From the NCBI GenBank assembly GCA_000434335.1, contig FR878232.1, positions 1-64,000 of the forward strand: a stretch of DNA of 64,000 nucleotides, read 5' to 3'. Below the pieces are notes generated by a model that searched no databases, was not told the DNA's origin, and worked only from the letters and a program-made list of their open reading frames with translations. Positions 37,436-44,780 of this stretch are shown in pieces; the first letter of the stretch is position 1, and the number at the start of each line of letters is the position of its first letter. Both the position numbers and the translations under genes were made by a program. Origin of the DNA: Clostridium sp. CAG:492 (GTDB taxonomy: Bacteria; Bacillota; Clostridia; TANB77; CAG-508).

Positions 37436-37588
37436 ATGTTACTAGATCAGATTTGTGAAGTTAGAAACAAGTTGAACAAAAGCATATTAACTGAAGATTT
37501 CAAGTGCACATATGAATTGAGTATAAAATTAGATGAGTTAATTGCAGCATATTATGAAGAACAAAAAATTTCAAATAAATGTATCTAA
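37436..37588 (+). CDS. Spo0E-like aspartyl-phosphate phosphatase
   Basis: A 50-residue protein of the Spo0E family, small phosphatases that dephosphorylate Spo0A and delay sporulation. The helix-hairpin-helix layout is visible: CEVRNKLNKSI, then the signature ELSIKLDELIAAYYEE (S-x-x-L-D-x-L-I). AAGAAGGAG precedes the ATG. It has its own promoter and a good terminator. The -35 region is preceded by a Spo0A-box-like sequence, so feedback from Spo0A is possible but unproven. Confidence 0.82.
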   Translation: MLLDQICEVRNKLNKSILTEDFKCTYELSIKLDELIAAYYEEQKISNKCI

Positions 37589-37615
37589 ATGAACAACAGA
37601 TATAAATTTTATATA

Positions 37616-37645
37616 AAAAATTGGAATGGCAACATTCCTTTTTTT
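37616..37645 (+). terminator. Terminator after the spo0E-like gene
   Basis: GGAATG (37623-37628), tetraloop GCAA, CATTCC (37633-37638), then seven T. Confidence 0.85.
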
Positions 37646-37802
37646 GTGGATAATAGTGGATTTTAAATCAGATAGACTTATGCTTTTTGTGATAATTTTG
37701 TGAGAATGTGGATTTTAATGTTAAATCTATATACTGAAACAAATACTAAATGTAGATTTGTATTATTAAAGCTTAAAAAAATAAAATTTTACGAAAAAAG
37801 TA

Positions 37803-37831
37803 TTGACAAACATTACCTAAAATATTATAAT
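37803..37831 (+). promoter_or_regulatory. Promoter of tRNA-Leu
   Basis: TTGACA (37803-37808), a 17-base spacer, TATAAT (37826-37831), both consensus. Confidence 0.85.
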
Positions 37832-37869
37832 AAGTCTTGTCGTAAGACAAATGCCAGTTTATAACAAAT

Positions 37870-37957
37870 GCAGATGTGGCGGAACTGGCAGACGCACAGG
37901 ACTTAAAATCCTGCGGTTGAATAAACCGTGCCGGTTCGATTCCGGCCATCTGCACCA
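37870..37957 (+). tRNA. tRNA-Leu (anticodon UAA)
   Basis: An 88-base class II tRNA. The acceptor stem is GCAGATG with CATCTGC, then the discriminator A and an encoded CCA. The D arm is GGCGGAACTGGCAGACGC. The anticodon stem AGGA and TCCT encloses CTTAAAA, with anticodon TAA. A variable arm (GCGGTTGAATAAACCGT) and a T arm with GGTTCGATTCC follow. Its 3' end is the insertion site of a mobile element. Confidence 0.96.
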
Positions 37958-37958
37958 A
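37947..37958 (+). other. Left attachment core (attL)
   Basis: CATCTGCACCAA, formed by the tRNA-Leu 3' acceptor strand plus CCA and one further A. An exact copy is at 46343-46354. Confidence 0.8.
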
Positions 37959-37999
37959 GAATACAGATTAGAAATCAAATTTCTAACCTGTATTTTTTT
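37959..37999 (+). terminator. Terminator downstream of tRNA-Leu, supplied by the element
   Basis: AATACAG and TTAGAAAT pair with ATTTCTAA and CTGTATT, ending in a T-run. Since the element begins in the tRNA, this terminator belongs to the element. Confidence 0.7.
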
Positions 38000-38087
38000 G
38001 CGTGATTTCAAGAAAAAAGCTACATTTTATAGGTGCTTTGGAACTGTTCCAAAAAGTTCTAAAAAATGCCCTATAATGTATATAAAA

Positions 38088-38107
38088 TGTCGGGATTGCA
38101 TGTCGGG
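38088..38107 (+). repeat. Arm-type repeats, left end
   Basis: Two direct copies of TGTCGGG (38088-38094 and 38101-38107), 13 bases apart. Matching copies lie at the right end (46266-46280). Confidence 0.6.
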
Positions 38108-38191
38108 AAAATTTTTAATCTTTGATAATTCTATCAAATACTCCCTTTATTTATTATTAGTCCTATTCTGAGTATCAGAAAGGATATAGAA

Positions 38192-38566
38192 ATGGAATTT
38201 ATACCATACAAAGCTCATGAATGTTTTGAACATTTATATTATCAAATACCAATGGAGTTATTCCTTAACAAAAATTATAAAGATAATTTAAATTCAGATA
38301 GCAAAATTCTTTATGGCTTTTTACTAAATAGACTAACATTATCAGCAAAAAATAATTGGGCTGATGAAGAAGGAAATGTTTTTCTAATATTTACTAGAAA
38401 AGAAGTACAAGAATTACTGGGTTTATCTGATAAAACAGTTACAAAAGCTTTTAAGCAATTAAAGGATTGTAAATTAACATATGAGAAAAAGCAAGGCGCA
38501 AATAAACCTAATTTGATTTATGTTGGAAAGATAGAACATGATAAAAATCTTATACAACATTCGTAA
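38192..38566 (+). pseudogene. RepA_N-type replication initiator, main part (frameshifted)
   Basis: The 124-residue N-terminal part of a replication initiator A (RepA_N) protein. It holds the winged-helix DNA-binding domain: SKILYGFLLNRLTLSAKNNW (about residues 31-50), EVQELLGLSDKTVTKAFKQL (about 70-89), and NLIYVGK at the end of the domain. After VGKIEHDKNLIQ the frame ends early at HS and a stop. The rest of the protein (RKNYESKIVKSTAHDTENLR) continues in another frame from about 38560. Removing one base near 38560 restores it. AGAAAGGA precedes the ATG. These proteins are common in small integrative elements of Firmicutes. Confidence 0.8.
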
Positions 38567-38759
38567 AAATTACGAGTCCAAAATCGTAAAATCTACGGCT
38601 CACGACACGGAAAATTTACGACCAAATTATAACAATAATAATTATAACAATAAAGTAAAAGGTAAAAATAGTTATTCAAATTATGAGCAAAGACATTATG
38701 ATGATTTAAACTTCTTATATGCAAATAATAATTTTGAAAATAATGATGAAACGGAGTGA
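38538..38759 (+). pseudogene. RepA_N-type replication initiator, C-terminal part (frameshifted)
   Basis: The meaningful part starts near 38562 with RKNYESKIVKSTAHDTENLR, the tail pattern I know from RepA_N initiators, followed by an Asn-rich stretch. The first few residues from 38538 overlap the upstream frame and are probably not part of the real protein. There is no ribosome-binding site for independent translation. With the piece at 38192 it makes about 188 residues. Confidence 0.7.
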
Positions 38760-38764
38760 TTTTA

Positions 38765-39127
38765 ATGAATTTAGAATATATAAAATATGGAGATTATAAT
38801 TTACCTAATATATCAGTTCCTGAAGAAAGTAATGAAACAAAAGGAAAACATTTTGGTAAATATGGATTATTAAGATTAACATTTTTGAAAGAGAATAGAC
38901 AAGTTTTATACCAAGAATTATTACTTAATAATAAATTACACGAGCATTTAGTAAAAACAGATGAAGAAACAAATATAAAAGTAAATAACTTAATAAAAGA
39001 ACTTGCAGAGCAAGAAAATGTTGACGAGAATTTAAAAGCAACTAACCAATTAGAATGGGTTCAAAAAATGAACAACATTAAAAATCGTGCAGAAGAAATA
39101 GTATTTAATGAGCTAATTTATGTATAA
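38765..39127 (+). CDS. tnpV: TnpV-like transposon-encoded protein
   Basis: A 120-residue protein of the TnpV family, common in clostridial mobile elements such as Tn4451 relatives; its function is not settled. Family features are the N-terminal YIKYGDYNLPNISVPEE, GKYGLLRLTFLKENRQVLYQ, and the C-terminal NQLEWVQKMNNIKNRAEEIV. Together these cover the family end to end. The ATG at 38765 has GGAG eight bases upstream; an in-frame GTG at 38756 overlaps that site. It lies between rep and mobC. Confidence 0.88.
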   Translation: MNLEYIKYGDYNLPNISVPEESNETKGKHFGKYGLLRLTFLKENRQVLYQELLLNNKLHEHLVKTDEETNIKVNNLIKELAEQENVDENLKATNQLEWVQKMNNIKNRAEEIVFNELIYV

Positions 39128-39269
39128 ATATCTCTGACGATATTTTGAAAGCAAGCGTCGCATTTATACTCCCGTACAAATACAGCTTGTCAGTTTTGAA
39201 ACAAAAATGATTAATGGGGAAATTCTTCCCCAAACCCCTTTATTTTTTTAAGAAAGGAGTGCAAATTTT
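39128..39269 (+). other. Candidate oriT region upstream of mobC
   Basis: The only sizeable gap before mobC and the relaxase. It contains GACG and CGTC arms around 39135-39160 and GGGGAA-ATTC-TTCCCC (39214-39230). Position is the main argument; no nick site can be defined. Confidence 0.35.
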
Positions 39270-39593
39270 ATGAGAAAAAGAAATATAAAAAAACAAATAT
39301 GGATAAATTTTCAAGAAGATAATTTACTAAAAAAGAAATCAAAAGAAAGTGGATTAAGTGAATCTGAATTTATAAGAAGTTTAGTAAGAGGTTATAGAAT
39401 AAAAGCACAACCTACTGAAGAAATAAAATCTTTTCAAAGAGAGTTATATGGAATAGCGAATAATATAAATCAAATTGCAAGAATTGCAAATTCAAGATTA
39501 AGTGTTTCACACGATGATTATTCATATATTTCAAAAGAGCTTTCTGATTTTATTTTGAGATTTGAAAAAGAACTTTATTCAAGACAAAAATAA
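39270..39593 (+). CDS. MobC-like relaxosome accessory protein
   Basis: A 107-residue protein that would bind oriT and help the relaxase. The N-terminal ribbon-helix-helix-like segment (KKQIWINFQEDNLLKKKSKE) is followed by SGLSESEFIRSLVRGYRI, typical of MobC. A helix with NNINQIARIANS (about residues 64-75) is the family signature. AAAGGAG precedes the ATG. It is directly followed by the relaxase gene. Confidence 0.87.
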   Translation: MRKRNIKKQIWINFQEDNLLKKKSKESGLSESEFIRSLVRGYRIKAQPTEEIKSFQRELYGIANNINQIARIANSRLSVSHDDYSYISKELSDFILRFEKELYSRQK

Positions 39594-39607
39594 GGAGGCT
39601 TGCTGCT

Positions 39608-40906
39608 ATGGCTATTATAAAATATAAAGTTATACAAAAGAATTTAGAAGCTGTAATAAACTATGCCAAAAATGGAGATAAAATAGAAAAAGGGATACTT
39701 GTATGTGGCATAAATTGTTTGCCAGATACAGCATATTTCCAAATGATGCTCACAAAAAAGACATTTCATAAAGAAGATGGAAGGCTAGGTTATCATATAA
39801 TTCAATCATTTAATGGAAAAGAGGTATCTCCTGAAAAATGTAATAGCATAGGTGTTGAATTTGCCAAAAGTCTATTTGGAGATAAATATCAGGTTTTAGT
39901 ATGTACTCATATAGATAAAGAAAATGTCCATAATCATATCGTGCTAAATTCAGTTTCTTTTGTAGATGGGCTTAAATACCACAATTCTAATGCAGAACTT
40001 GCTTTTTTAAGAGAAACAAGTGATGATTTATGTAGAAAGTATGGTTTATATGTTATTGAAAGTGAAAAAGCTGATAAAGAAAATGCTATTGCTAGAAATA
40101 GAACAAATAATTATAATCGCAATAGTGGCAAAATGGAGCTAATAAAAAACGATATTGATGAGGCAATAAAGAATGCTAAAAAATATAAAGACTTTATTGA
40201 TAACTTGGCTTATAAAGGCTATTATGTTAAAAAAAACAATAATGTAATATCTGTATCAACTCCATATTTTAATAGAAATATAAGACTTTCAAGAGCCTTT
40301 GGAGAAGATTATACCTTTGAAAATATTAAAAATAGAATTTATTATAGAGATTATCAATTTAAAGAAGATAAAGTATATAAAATTAGAATATATGAAGGTG
40401 TTAAAATTAATTCTGAATTATTAAAAATATCACCATTTTATAGATTATATGTGCATTTCTTATATATTTTAGGAAAATTACCACCTAAAATACGTTATGA
40501 AGAAAGAACACCAGAATATTACAGAGAAATAAATAAATTTAATAAGCTATGTGATGAGCTAAATATGATTAGTGATTATAGCTTAACATCAATTACAGAT
40601 ATTCAAAATTTAAGGATTAAATATCTTGAAGAAATTTCACCTTTAAAAGCTCAAAGAGAAAAATATAGAAAATTATATAATATAACCCAAAATGATGCCG
40701 ATAAAACGATTCTCAAAGCAAAAATTAATCATTTAACTGAAGATATTGATAGATTGAATTCTAAAATACAAACTTGCAGAAGAATTATTACTAAATTTGA
40801 AAAAGGAGAAAAAGAAGATTGGCTAATTCAGAAAAGATTTGAAAATAATAAGGAAATAAGTGAAAAAGAGATTTTGAAAAATAAAGATAATAGAAGAATA
40901 AGATAG
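39608..40906 (+). CDS. Relaxase/mobilization nuclease (MobA/VirD2 type)
   Basis: The DNA-nicking relaxase that starts mobilization at oriT and travels with the DNA strand. At 432 residues it contains the histidine triad of the family, HIDKENVHNHIVLNSV (HxxxxxxHxH-like, about residues 100-115). N-terminal motif I includes a Tyr-bearing segment (VINYAKNGDK). A coiled-coil C-terminus is likely (EDIDRLNSKIQTCRRIITKFEKG). AAGGAGG precedes the ATG. It follows mobC after 14 bases. It could in principle use the resident T4SS, whose coupling protein is broken here. Confidence 0.92.
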   Translation: MAIIKYKVIQKNLEAVINYAKNGDKIEKGILVCGINCLPDTAYFQMMLTKKTFHKEDGRLGYHIIQSFNGKEVSPEKCNSIGVEFAKSLFGDKYQVLVCTHIDKENVHNHIVLNSVSFVDGLKYHNSNAELAFLRETSDDLCRKYGLYVIESEKADKENAIARNRTNNYNRNSGKMELIKNDIDEAIKNAKKYKDFIDNLAYKGYYVKKNNNVISVSTPYFNRNIRLSRAFGEDYTFENIKNRIYYRDYQFKEDKVYKIRIYEGVKINSELLKISPFYRLYVHFLYILGKLPPKIRYEERTPEYYREINKFNKLCDELNMISDYSLTSITDIQNLRIKYLEEISPLKAQREKYRKLYNITQNDADKTILKAKINHLTEDIDRLNSKIQTCRRIITKFEKGEKEDWLIQKRFENNKEISEKEILKNKDNRRIR

Positions 40907-40915
40907 CGATTAAAT

Positions 40916-40944
40916 TTGCAATATTATGTAAAATATGGTATAAT
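40916..40944 (+). promoter_or_regulatory. Promoter of the deoxyribosyltransferase-like cargo gene
   Basis: TTGCAA (40916-40921), a 17-base spacer, TATAAT (40939-40944). ATACC-GAAT-GGTAT follows just downstream (about 40953-40966) as a small inverted repeat. Confidence 0.6.
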
Positions 40945-41026
40945 AAAAATTAGATACCGAATGGTATTATAAAAAATAAATGGGCTATTTCAAGCCAAGT
41001 CCTATATGGGCGGAAAGGTTTTTATT

Positions 41027-41443
41027 ATGAAGATTAACAACAACTCTGCACTCTACACCAACTGTGTCTTCCTGGGTGGCACTTGTGCCAATTCTACCTG
41101 GAGAACCGATCTCATCAGCAAACTCAAGGACTCTGTTCCTTACTTCGACCCTCAGGTTCCTGACTGGACTCCTGAAGATGCCGAGCGTGAGGATGCATGC
41201 AAGCCCGTTGCTGGTATCAATGTTTTCGTCATCACTGGCGATGCACTCGGTACCTACTCTGGTTTCGAAATCTGTGAGGAAGCTCACCGTGCTCCTGAAA
41301 AGTTGGTTTTCGCCACTGTTGGTGAATTGCCTGAAAATCAGGTCAAGGGCATTGGAAAGATTAAGAAAGCTCTGATTGCAAAGGGATGCCGTGTTTGTGA
41401 GACTCTTGACGAGATCGCTGAAATTATCAACCAGGCATATTAA
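41027..41443 (+). CDS. Nucleoside 2-deoxyribosyltransferase-like protein
   Basis: A 138-residue protein of the Nuc_deoxyri_tr2 type, related to enzymes that move deoxyribose between bases. Signature: VFLGGTCANSTWRTDLI (residues 14-30), FDPQVPDWTPEDAERED (about 40-56), VFVITGDALGTYSGFE (about 66-81) and PEKLVFATVG (about 89-98). The ATG at 41027 has GGCGGAAAGG; a start at 41006 would overlap that site. Its base composition, close to 50% GC, and its codon choice (CTC, ACC, GCC) differ sharply from all neighbours, indicating recent transfer from a GC-richer source. The substrate is unknown. Confidence 0.85.
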   Translation: MKINNNSALYTNCVFLGGTCANSTWRTDLISKLKDSVPYFDPQVPDWTPEDAEREDACKPVAGINVFVITGDALGTYSGFEICEEAHRAPEKLVFATVGELPENQVKGIGKIKKALIAKGCRVCETLDEIAEIINQAY

Positions 41444-41495
41444 TCCCAGTAAAAACAAGGTATTTGGTAGCTAGAACTCTTACAGCCTTATACCT

Positions 41496-41531
41496 CCACC
41501 GAATATTCAAGTATTCGGTGGTTTCTTTTTA
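41496..41531. terminator. Bidirectional terminator between the two cargo blocks
   Basis: CCACCGAATA (41496-41505) pairs with TATTCGGTGG (41512-41521) around TTCAAG, with a T-run on the plus strand. The cutA gene ends here from the other side. Confidence 0.85.
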
Positions 41532-41849
41532 TTTTAGATTATTTTGATCAATCCAATGCAAAAATTCCATATTTCCACCTTTAATTTCATAATACGAAAT
41601 TTCAGCTATTTCATAATCATGTATTTTCTTGATTTCATTTTCTATTTCAGTAAATAAGCTTTCTTTTGTTCTAAATTCTAATTTATATTCATCGCATTCT
41701 TCTAATTCATTATTCCACCAATATTTGGAATGAACTTTAGAAAGTTGACATCCAGCTACTAATCTTTTTTCTAGTAATGTATCTACAATTTTATTTGCTA
41801 TTTCTTCCTTATCACAAAATGTTGTTACAATTATATATTCATTTAGCAT
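41529..41849 (-). CDS. cutA: Divalent-cation tolerance protein CutA
   Basis: A 106-residue CutA1-family protein, a small trimeric, PII-like fold associated with metal tolerance, though its role in bacteria is unclear. The sequence shows IIVTTFCDKEEIANKIVDTL at the N-terminus, LVAGCQLSKVHSKYWWNNEL (about 31-50) and YEIAEISYYEIKGGNMEFLHW at the end. These match the family along its whole length. Its start overlaps the stop of the small gene upstream (ATGCTAA). It is the last gene of the minus-strand cargo operon. Confidence 0.9.
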   Translation of the reverse strand: MLNEYIIVTTFCDKEEIANKIVDTLLEKRLVAGCQLSKVHSKYWWNNELEECDEYKLEFRTKESLFTEIENEIKKIHDYEIAEISYYEIKGGNMEFLHWIDQNNLK

Positions 41850-41998
41850 TGATTTTCACTCCTTAAATTTAATATTAATGTTTTAGCATTCTTATAAGTT
41901 GTAGAATTTTCTCCATATCTACTTTTGATATCTTCAAGTCTTTTGATATAACCAACATCATGATTAAATCCTAATACAAATAAATCTTTTAATTCCAT
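41843..41998 (-). CDS. Small protein of unknown function, cargo operon
   Basis: A 51-residue frame (MELKDLFVLGFNHDVGYIKR and onward) starting at the minus-strand ATG 41998. It starts right after the stop of the gene at 42000 and its own stop overlaps the cutA start. This tight packing suggests real translation by coupling. I recognise no family. It is soluble and helical, with no cysteines except the last residue. Confidence 0.5.
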   Translation of the reverse strand: MELKDLFVLGFNHDVGYIKRLEDIKSRYGENSTTYKNAKTLILNLRSENQC

Positions 41999-41999
41999 T

Positions 42000-42233
42000 T
42001 TAAACCTCTTTATTTAAAAATCTTTTTTCTGCTTCAATTACCTTAGCATTATTTTTTATTAATGGTTCTTCTATACCATCCTCATTTATGCAATTAATGT
42101 ATTTAAAATCTCCACCAATTCTTGTATACTGATTTCCACCATCTATTGAACAAGCACCACACTTGCAACTTACACAATCGTGTAAATTTTTTGATTCAAT
42201 TATATCATTACATTTTAAACATCTAATTTTCAT
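42000..42233 (-). CDS. Small zinc-ribbon-like protein (DUF7695-like)
   Basis: A 77-residue protein with cysteines arranged as CLKC near residue 5 and C-x-x-C-x-C-x-x-C (CVSCKCGACSIDGGNQY, about 20-36). This is a treble-cleft or ribbon metal site followed by a short acidic and helical tail. It resembles a widespread small family that I associate with DUF7695 (motif HDFVWCSCG-x-x-x-VDGG); no function is known. It overlaps the end of the YhcG-type nuclease gene by 11 bases, showing translational coupling. Confidence 0.72.
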   Translation of the reverse strand: MKIRCLKCNDIIESKNLHDCVSCKCGACSIDGGNQYTRIGGDFKYINCINEDGIEEPLIKNNAKVIEAEKRFLNKEV

Positions 42234-43254
42234 TATCTAATCCTTCTAACCTTTTCTTTATTTCTTCAGGAGATGGTAATAAATCTTTCATTTGCTCTGG
42301 TAAAGAATCATGAATCTTATATGTTGCAACTCCAATAGGTTTGTCACTATTACTCAAAGCATATTCTACAACAGTCCTATTTTTTTCTTTACAAATTATA
42401 ATACCAATTGATGGATTTTCACTTTCCATTTTAACCTGTTTATCTAATACTGTTAAATAAAATTGTAATTGACCAACATATTCTGGTTTGAATTCGCCTA
42501 TTTTTAATTCTATTGCAACTAAACTCTTTAAACTTCTATGATATAGAAGTAAATCAATATAAAAATCATTTCCATCAACATTTAGATGATATTGATTACC
42601 CATAAATGCAAAATTTCCACCCATTTCTCCAAGAAAATCCTTTATATTGTCAACTAAAGCTCTTTCTAATTCTCTTTCAGAATGTTGTTCAGATAGTTCC
42701 ATTATATCAAATATATACTCATCTTTTACTGCAAGTTTAGCTTGATTTACATACTTCTCAGGCAAAGTTTCATCGAAATTTGTCTGATTGATTAAATACT
42801 TTTCATAAGATTTATTTTCAATATGGTTAATTAGTACATCTTTCGACCAACCATATTTTTTTGTCATCTTTATATAAAATTCTCTTTCCAGATTATCTTT
42901 GCATTTTTCTGTTATAACAATATTTTTAGTCCAACTAATTTCTCGCACGAGTGGTGCGAGATTTTCTATATCTTTATATGTAATATAAAAATTTCTCATT
43001 CTCCATAAATTGCTTGCAGAAAATCCTTTTACTTCTGGGAATTCTTTTTGAATTTCTTTTGCTAAAACTTCAACAATTGATTTTCCCCAGCCCTTTTCTT
43101 GCTGTTGGTTATATATTTCTTCTCCAATTCCCCAATACAAGTTAATTAGCGTTGTATTTACAGCTTTCATAGCTTCATATTGACTTTCTCTTATTTTATT
43201 TTTAATTTCAACAATAAAATTATTGTATTCTGCATTTATTAGATTGTTTTCCAT
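42223..43254 (-). CDS. DUF1016/YhcG-type PD-(D/E)XK nuclease
   Basis: A 343-residue protein of the YhcG family. The N-terminal helical DUF1016 domain (LYWGIGEEIYNQQQEKGWGK, about residues 43-62; GFSASNLWRMRNFY, about 76-89) is followed by a PD-(D/E)XK nuclease core. That core reads NDFYIDLLLYHRSLKSLVAI, then ELKIGEFKPEYVGQL (D...ExK, about 226-258). The family is common in mobile elements and defence islands; its biological role is not settled. The ATG at 43254 has GGGAGG; an upstream TTG at 43260 overlaps the spacer. Confidence 0.88.
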   Translation of the reverse strand: MENNLINAEYNNFIVEIKNKIRESQYEAMKAVNTTLINLYWGIGEEIYNQQQEKGWGKSIVEVLAKEIQKEFPEVKGFSASNLWRMRNFYITYKDIENLAPLVREISWTKNIVITEKCKDNLEREFYIKMTKKYGWSKDVLINHIENKSYEKYLINQTNFDETLPEKYVNQAKLAVKDEYIFDIMELSEQHSERELERALVDNIKDFLGEMGGNFAFMGNQYHLNVDGNDFYIDLLLYHRSLKSLVAIELKIGEFKPEYVGQLQFYLTVLDKQVKMESENPSIGIIICKEKNRTVVEYALSNSDKPIGVATYKIHDSLPEQMKDLLPSPEEIKKRLEGLDNEN

Positions 43255-43278
43255 TTTCAACCTCCCAATAACATAAAA

Positions 43279-44214
43279 CTATTCAATATAATTATTTTTC
43301 TTTTGTCTGCTTTTGTTTATATTTTCTCTATTTCTACATTGTATAGTGTCATATTCAGACTTAATATTTTCTGCAATAAATGGTTTACCACAATGTTTGC
43401 ATAGTTTTACTTCTGTTCTTCCAGAAGTTTCATTTAGAAGTAAGATAGTTTCTATTATTTCACTTAAAGACATAAAATTCCATTTGAATTTTATTTGCCC
43501 ATCTTCAGCACTATATGAAATATTAGGCTTTTTTAAGCTATCTCCAGTGATACTTTCTTGATATACTTGTCTTATATCTTCTGATACATCATCATAAAGG
43601 TAAGCACAAATTAAAAGCTTTTTATTGTATATAATTGTTGCAAAGTTAATAATTTCTGCAATAGTTTCAGCATAATTTTTTGAAAAAATTACATCATTAA
43701 GTCTATCTCCTTCAATTTGTTCAAAATCATCATTAAGACCAGTATTTCTGTGATAATCGTTTGCTTTCATTGTATTCGACCAGTCAATTTTTGAATCTTT
43801 CCAAAAATATTTCTTTTCAAATTCCAATGCACTTATAGAAGTATTATATCCTAAATTTACAGGGATATCTCCATTATCCATAAATTCATAATTTTCTGGC
43901 AAATATCTAAAATTACCAAGTAATCCATAATTGCTTACAAATTCAAACACCAAATTTTGGAATTTTTCCATTTTACTTTGTGCTTCAATTGTTACTTCCT
44001 TATTGCCAAGTTTAAACATTTCATTACCAACTGATTCTTTTCCTATTACTAATAAATCTTTTAATATTTGATTTTTTACTTCAAATGGATCATAGGTACT
44101 TGGCTTTGCATTTTTATCTGGGAATATGTAATATTTATCGTCTTTTTTTTCAATGATATACTTACTGTACTTACACCATTTTGCAGTAAATTTAATCTTT
44201 TCTTCTTTAATCAT
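43279..44214 (-). CDS. Unknown protein with C-terminal zinc-finger motif
   Basis: A 311-residue protein, first in the minus-strand cargo operon. I do not recognise it for certain. The C-terminus carries CKHCGKPFIAENIKSEYDTIQC-type spacing (C-x2-C, about 20 residues, C-x-N-R), resembling the CGNR/abortive-infection-linked zinc fingers of uncharacterised clostridial proteins. The rest is a mixed alpha/beta region without clear motifs. The ATG at 44214 is chosen because GAGGTG lies just upstream; an ATG at 44226 in the same frame has no site. A consensus promoter lies at 44350-44378. Confidence 0.7.
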   Translation of the reverse strand: MIKEEKIKFTAKWCKYSKYIIEKKDDKYYIFPDKNAKPSTYDPFEVKNQILKDLLVIGKESVGNEMFKLGNKEVTIEAQSKMEKFQNLVFEFVSNYGLLGNFRYLPENYEFMDNGDIPVNLGYNTSISALEFEKKYFWKDSKIDWSNTMKANDYHRNTGLNDDFEQIEGDRLNDVIFSKNYAETIAEIINFATIIYNKKLLICAYLYDDVSEDIRQVYQESITGDSLKKPNISYSAEDGQIKFKWNFMSLSEIIETILLLNETSGRTEVKLCKHCGKPFIAENIKSEYDTIQCRNRENINKSRQKKNNYIE

Positions 44215-44305
44215 TTCACACCTCATAAAAAATCTTATAAAATTTTATAAAACTAGTTGACTTTTATAATAATATGTTATAGATTTGTAATAGCTAAGCT
44301 ACTAT

Positions 44306-44326
44306 ACTATTTCGATAAGAAATAGT
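44306..44326. promoter_or_regulatory. Inverted repeat in the leader of the cargo operon
   Basis: ACTATTTC (44306-44313) and GAAATAGT (44319-44326) around GATAA. It lies just downstream of the minus-strand promoter and is a possible operator. Confidence 0.45.
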
Positions 44327-44349
44327 AAATATCTTACAACTATGTCTAT

Positions 44350-44378
44350 ATTATATAATTTTTAAAAAATATTGTCAA
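44350..44378 (-). promoter_or_regulatory. Consensus sigma-A promoter of the cargo operon
   Basis: On the minus strand: TTGACA (44378-44373), a 17-base spacer, TATAAT (44355-44350). Both boxes are perfect. Confidence 0.85.
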
Positions 44379-44424
44379 TAGATGGTCACTTTACAAAAAA
44401 CTTAAATTGAAGGGAGGATTGCTT

Positions 44425-44628
44425 ATGAATAAGGTACAAGTAAAAGAAAAGCCAATGCCAGTTATTTATACTACTGCAGATATTTGCAAAATGTTTCATA
44501 TTGGTAGAGTAAAATGTTTAGAGCTATTTCACAGAGCTGATTTTCCAGCACAGAAATATGGCAGAGGTTTTGGAATTGAAGCAAATGCTTTAGCAAATTA
44601 TATGAGCTCTAGACACATTATTTCTTAA
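44425..44628 (+). CDS. Excisionase-like helix-turn-helix protein
   Basis: A 67-residue DNA-binding protein of the Xis/MerR-like winged helix type. YTTADICKMFHIGRVKCLELF (about residues 16-36) is the helix-turn-helix and FPAQKYGRGFGIEANALANY follows as the wing. It lies directly upstream of the integrase gene, as xis usually does, and would direct excision. The ATG at 44425 has GAAGGGAGG; a frame open to 44407 contains that site. Confidence 0.82.
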   Translation: MNKVQVKEKPMPVIYTTADICKMFHIGRVKCLELFHRADFPAQKYGRGFGIEANALANYMSSRHIIS

Positions 44629-44632
44629 AAAG

Positions 44633-44668
44633 AAAAAGAGATTTAGAAATGGCACTTCTAAACCTCTT
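44633..44668 (+). terminator. Hairpin after the excisionase gene
   Basis: AGAGATTTAGAA and TTCTAAACCTCT pair with one mismatch, around ATGGCAC. No long T-run follows, so it may be an attenuator or processing hairpin. Confidence 0.4.
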
Positions 44669-44679
44669 ACAAATCACAT

Positions 44680-44751
44680 GGGAATGTCTTCCTATGTAAA
44701 TTCTCTGAAATTATTATAGCACAAGTAAGTAATTACTTGCAAGACATTCCC
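44680..44751. repeat. Nested inverted repeats between xis and int
   Basis: GGGAATGTCTT (44680-44690) pairs with AAGACATTCCC (44741-44751). Inside lies CAAGTAA/TTACTTG (44722-44739). The outer arm sits just ahead of the integrase ribosome-binding site. Confidence 0.55.
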
Positions 44752-44780
44752 TTTAAATTTTATTATGAAGGGAGTAAAAA

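Noticed and set aside
41064..41375. Alternate frames in the GC-rich cargo gene, both strands
   Set aside because: Open only because of the higher GC; the frame at 41027 matches a known family from end to end.
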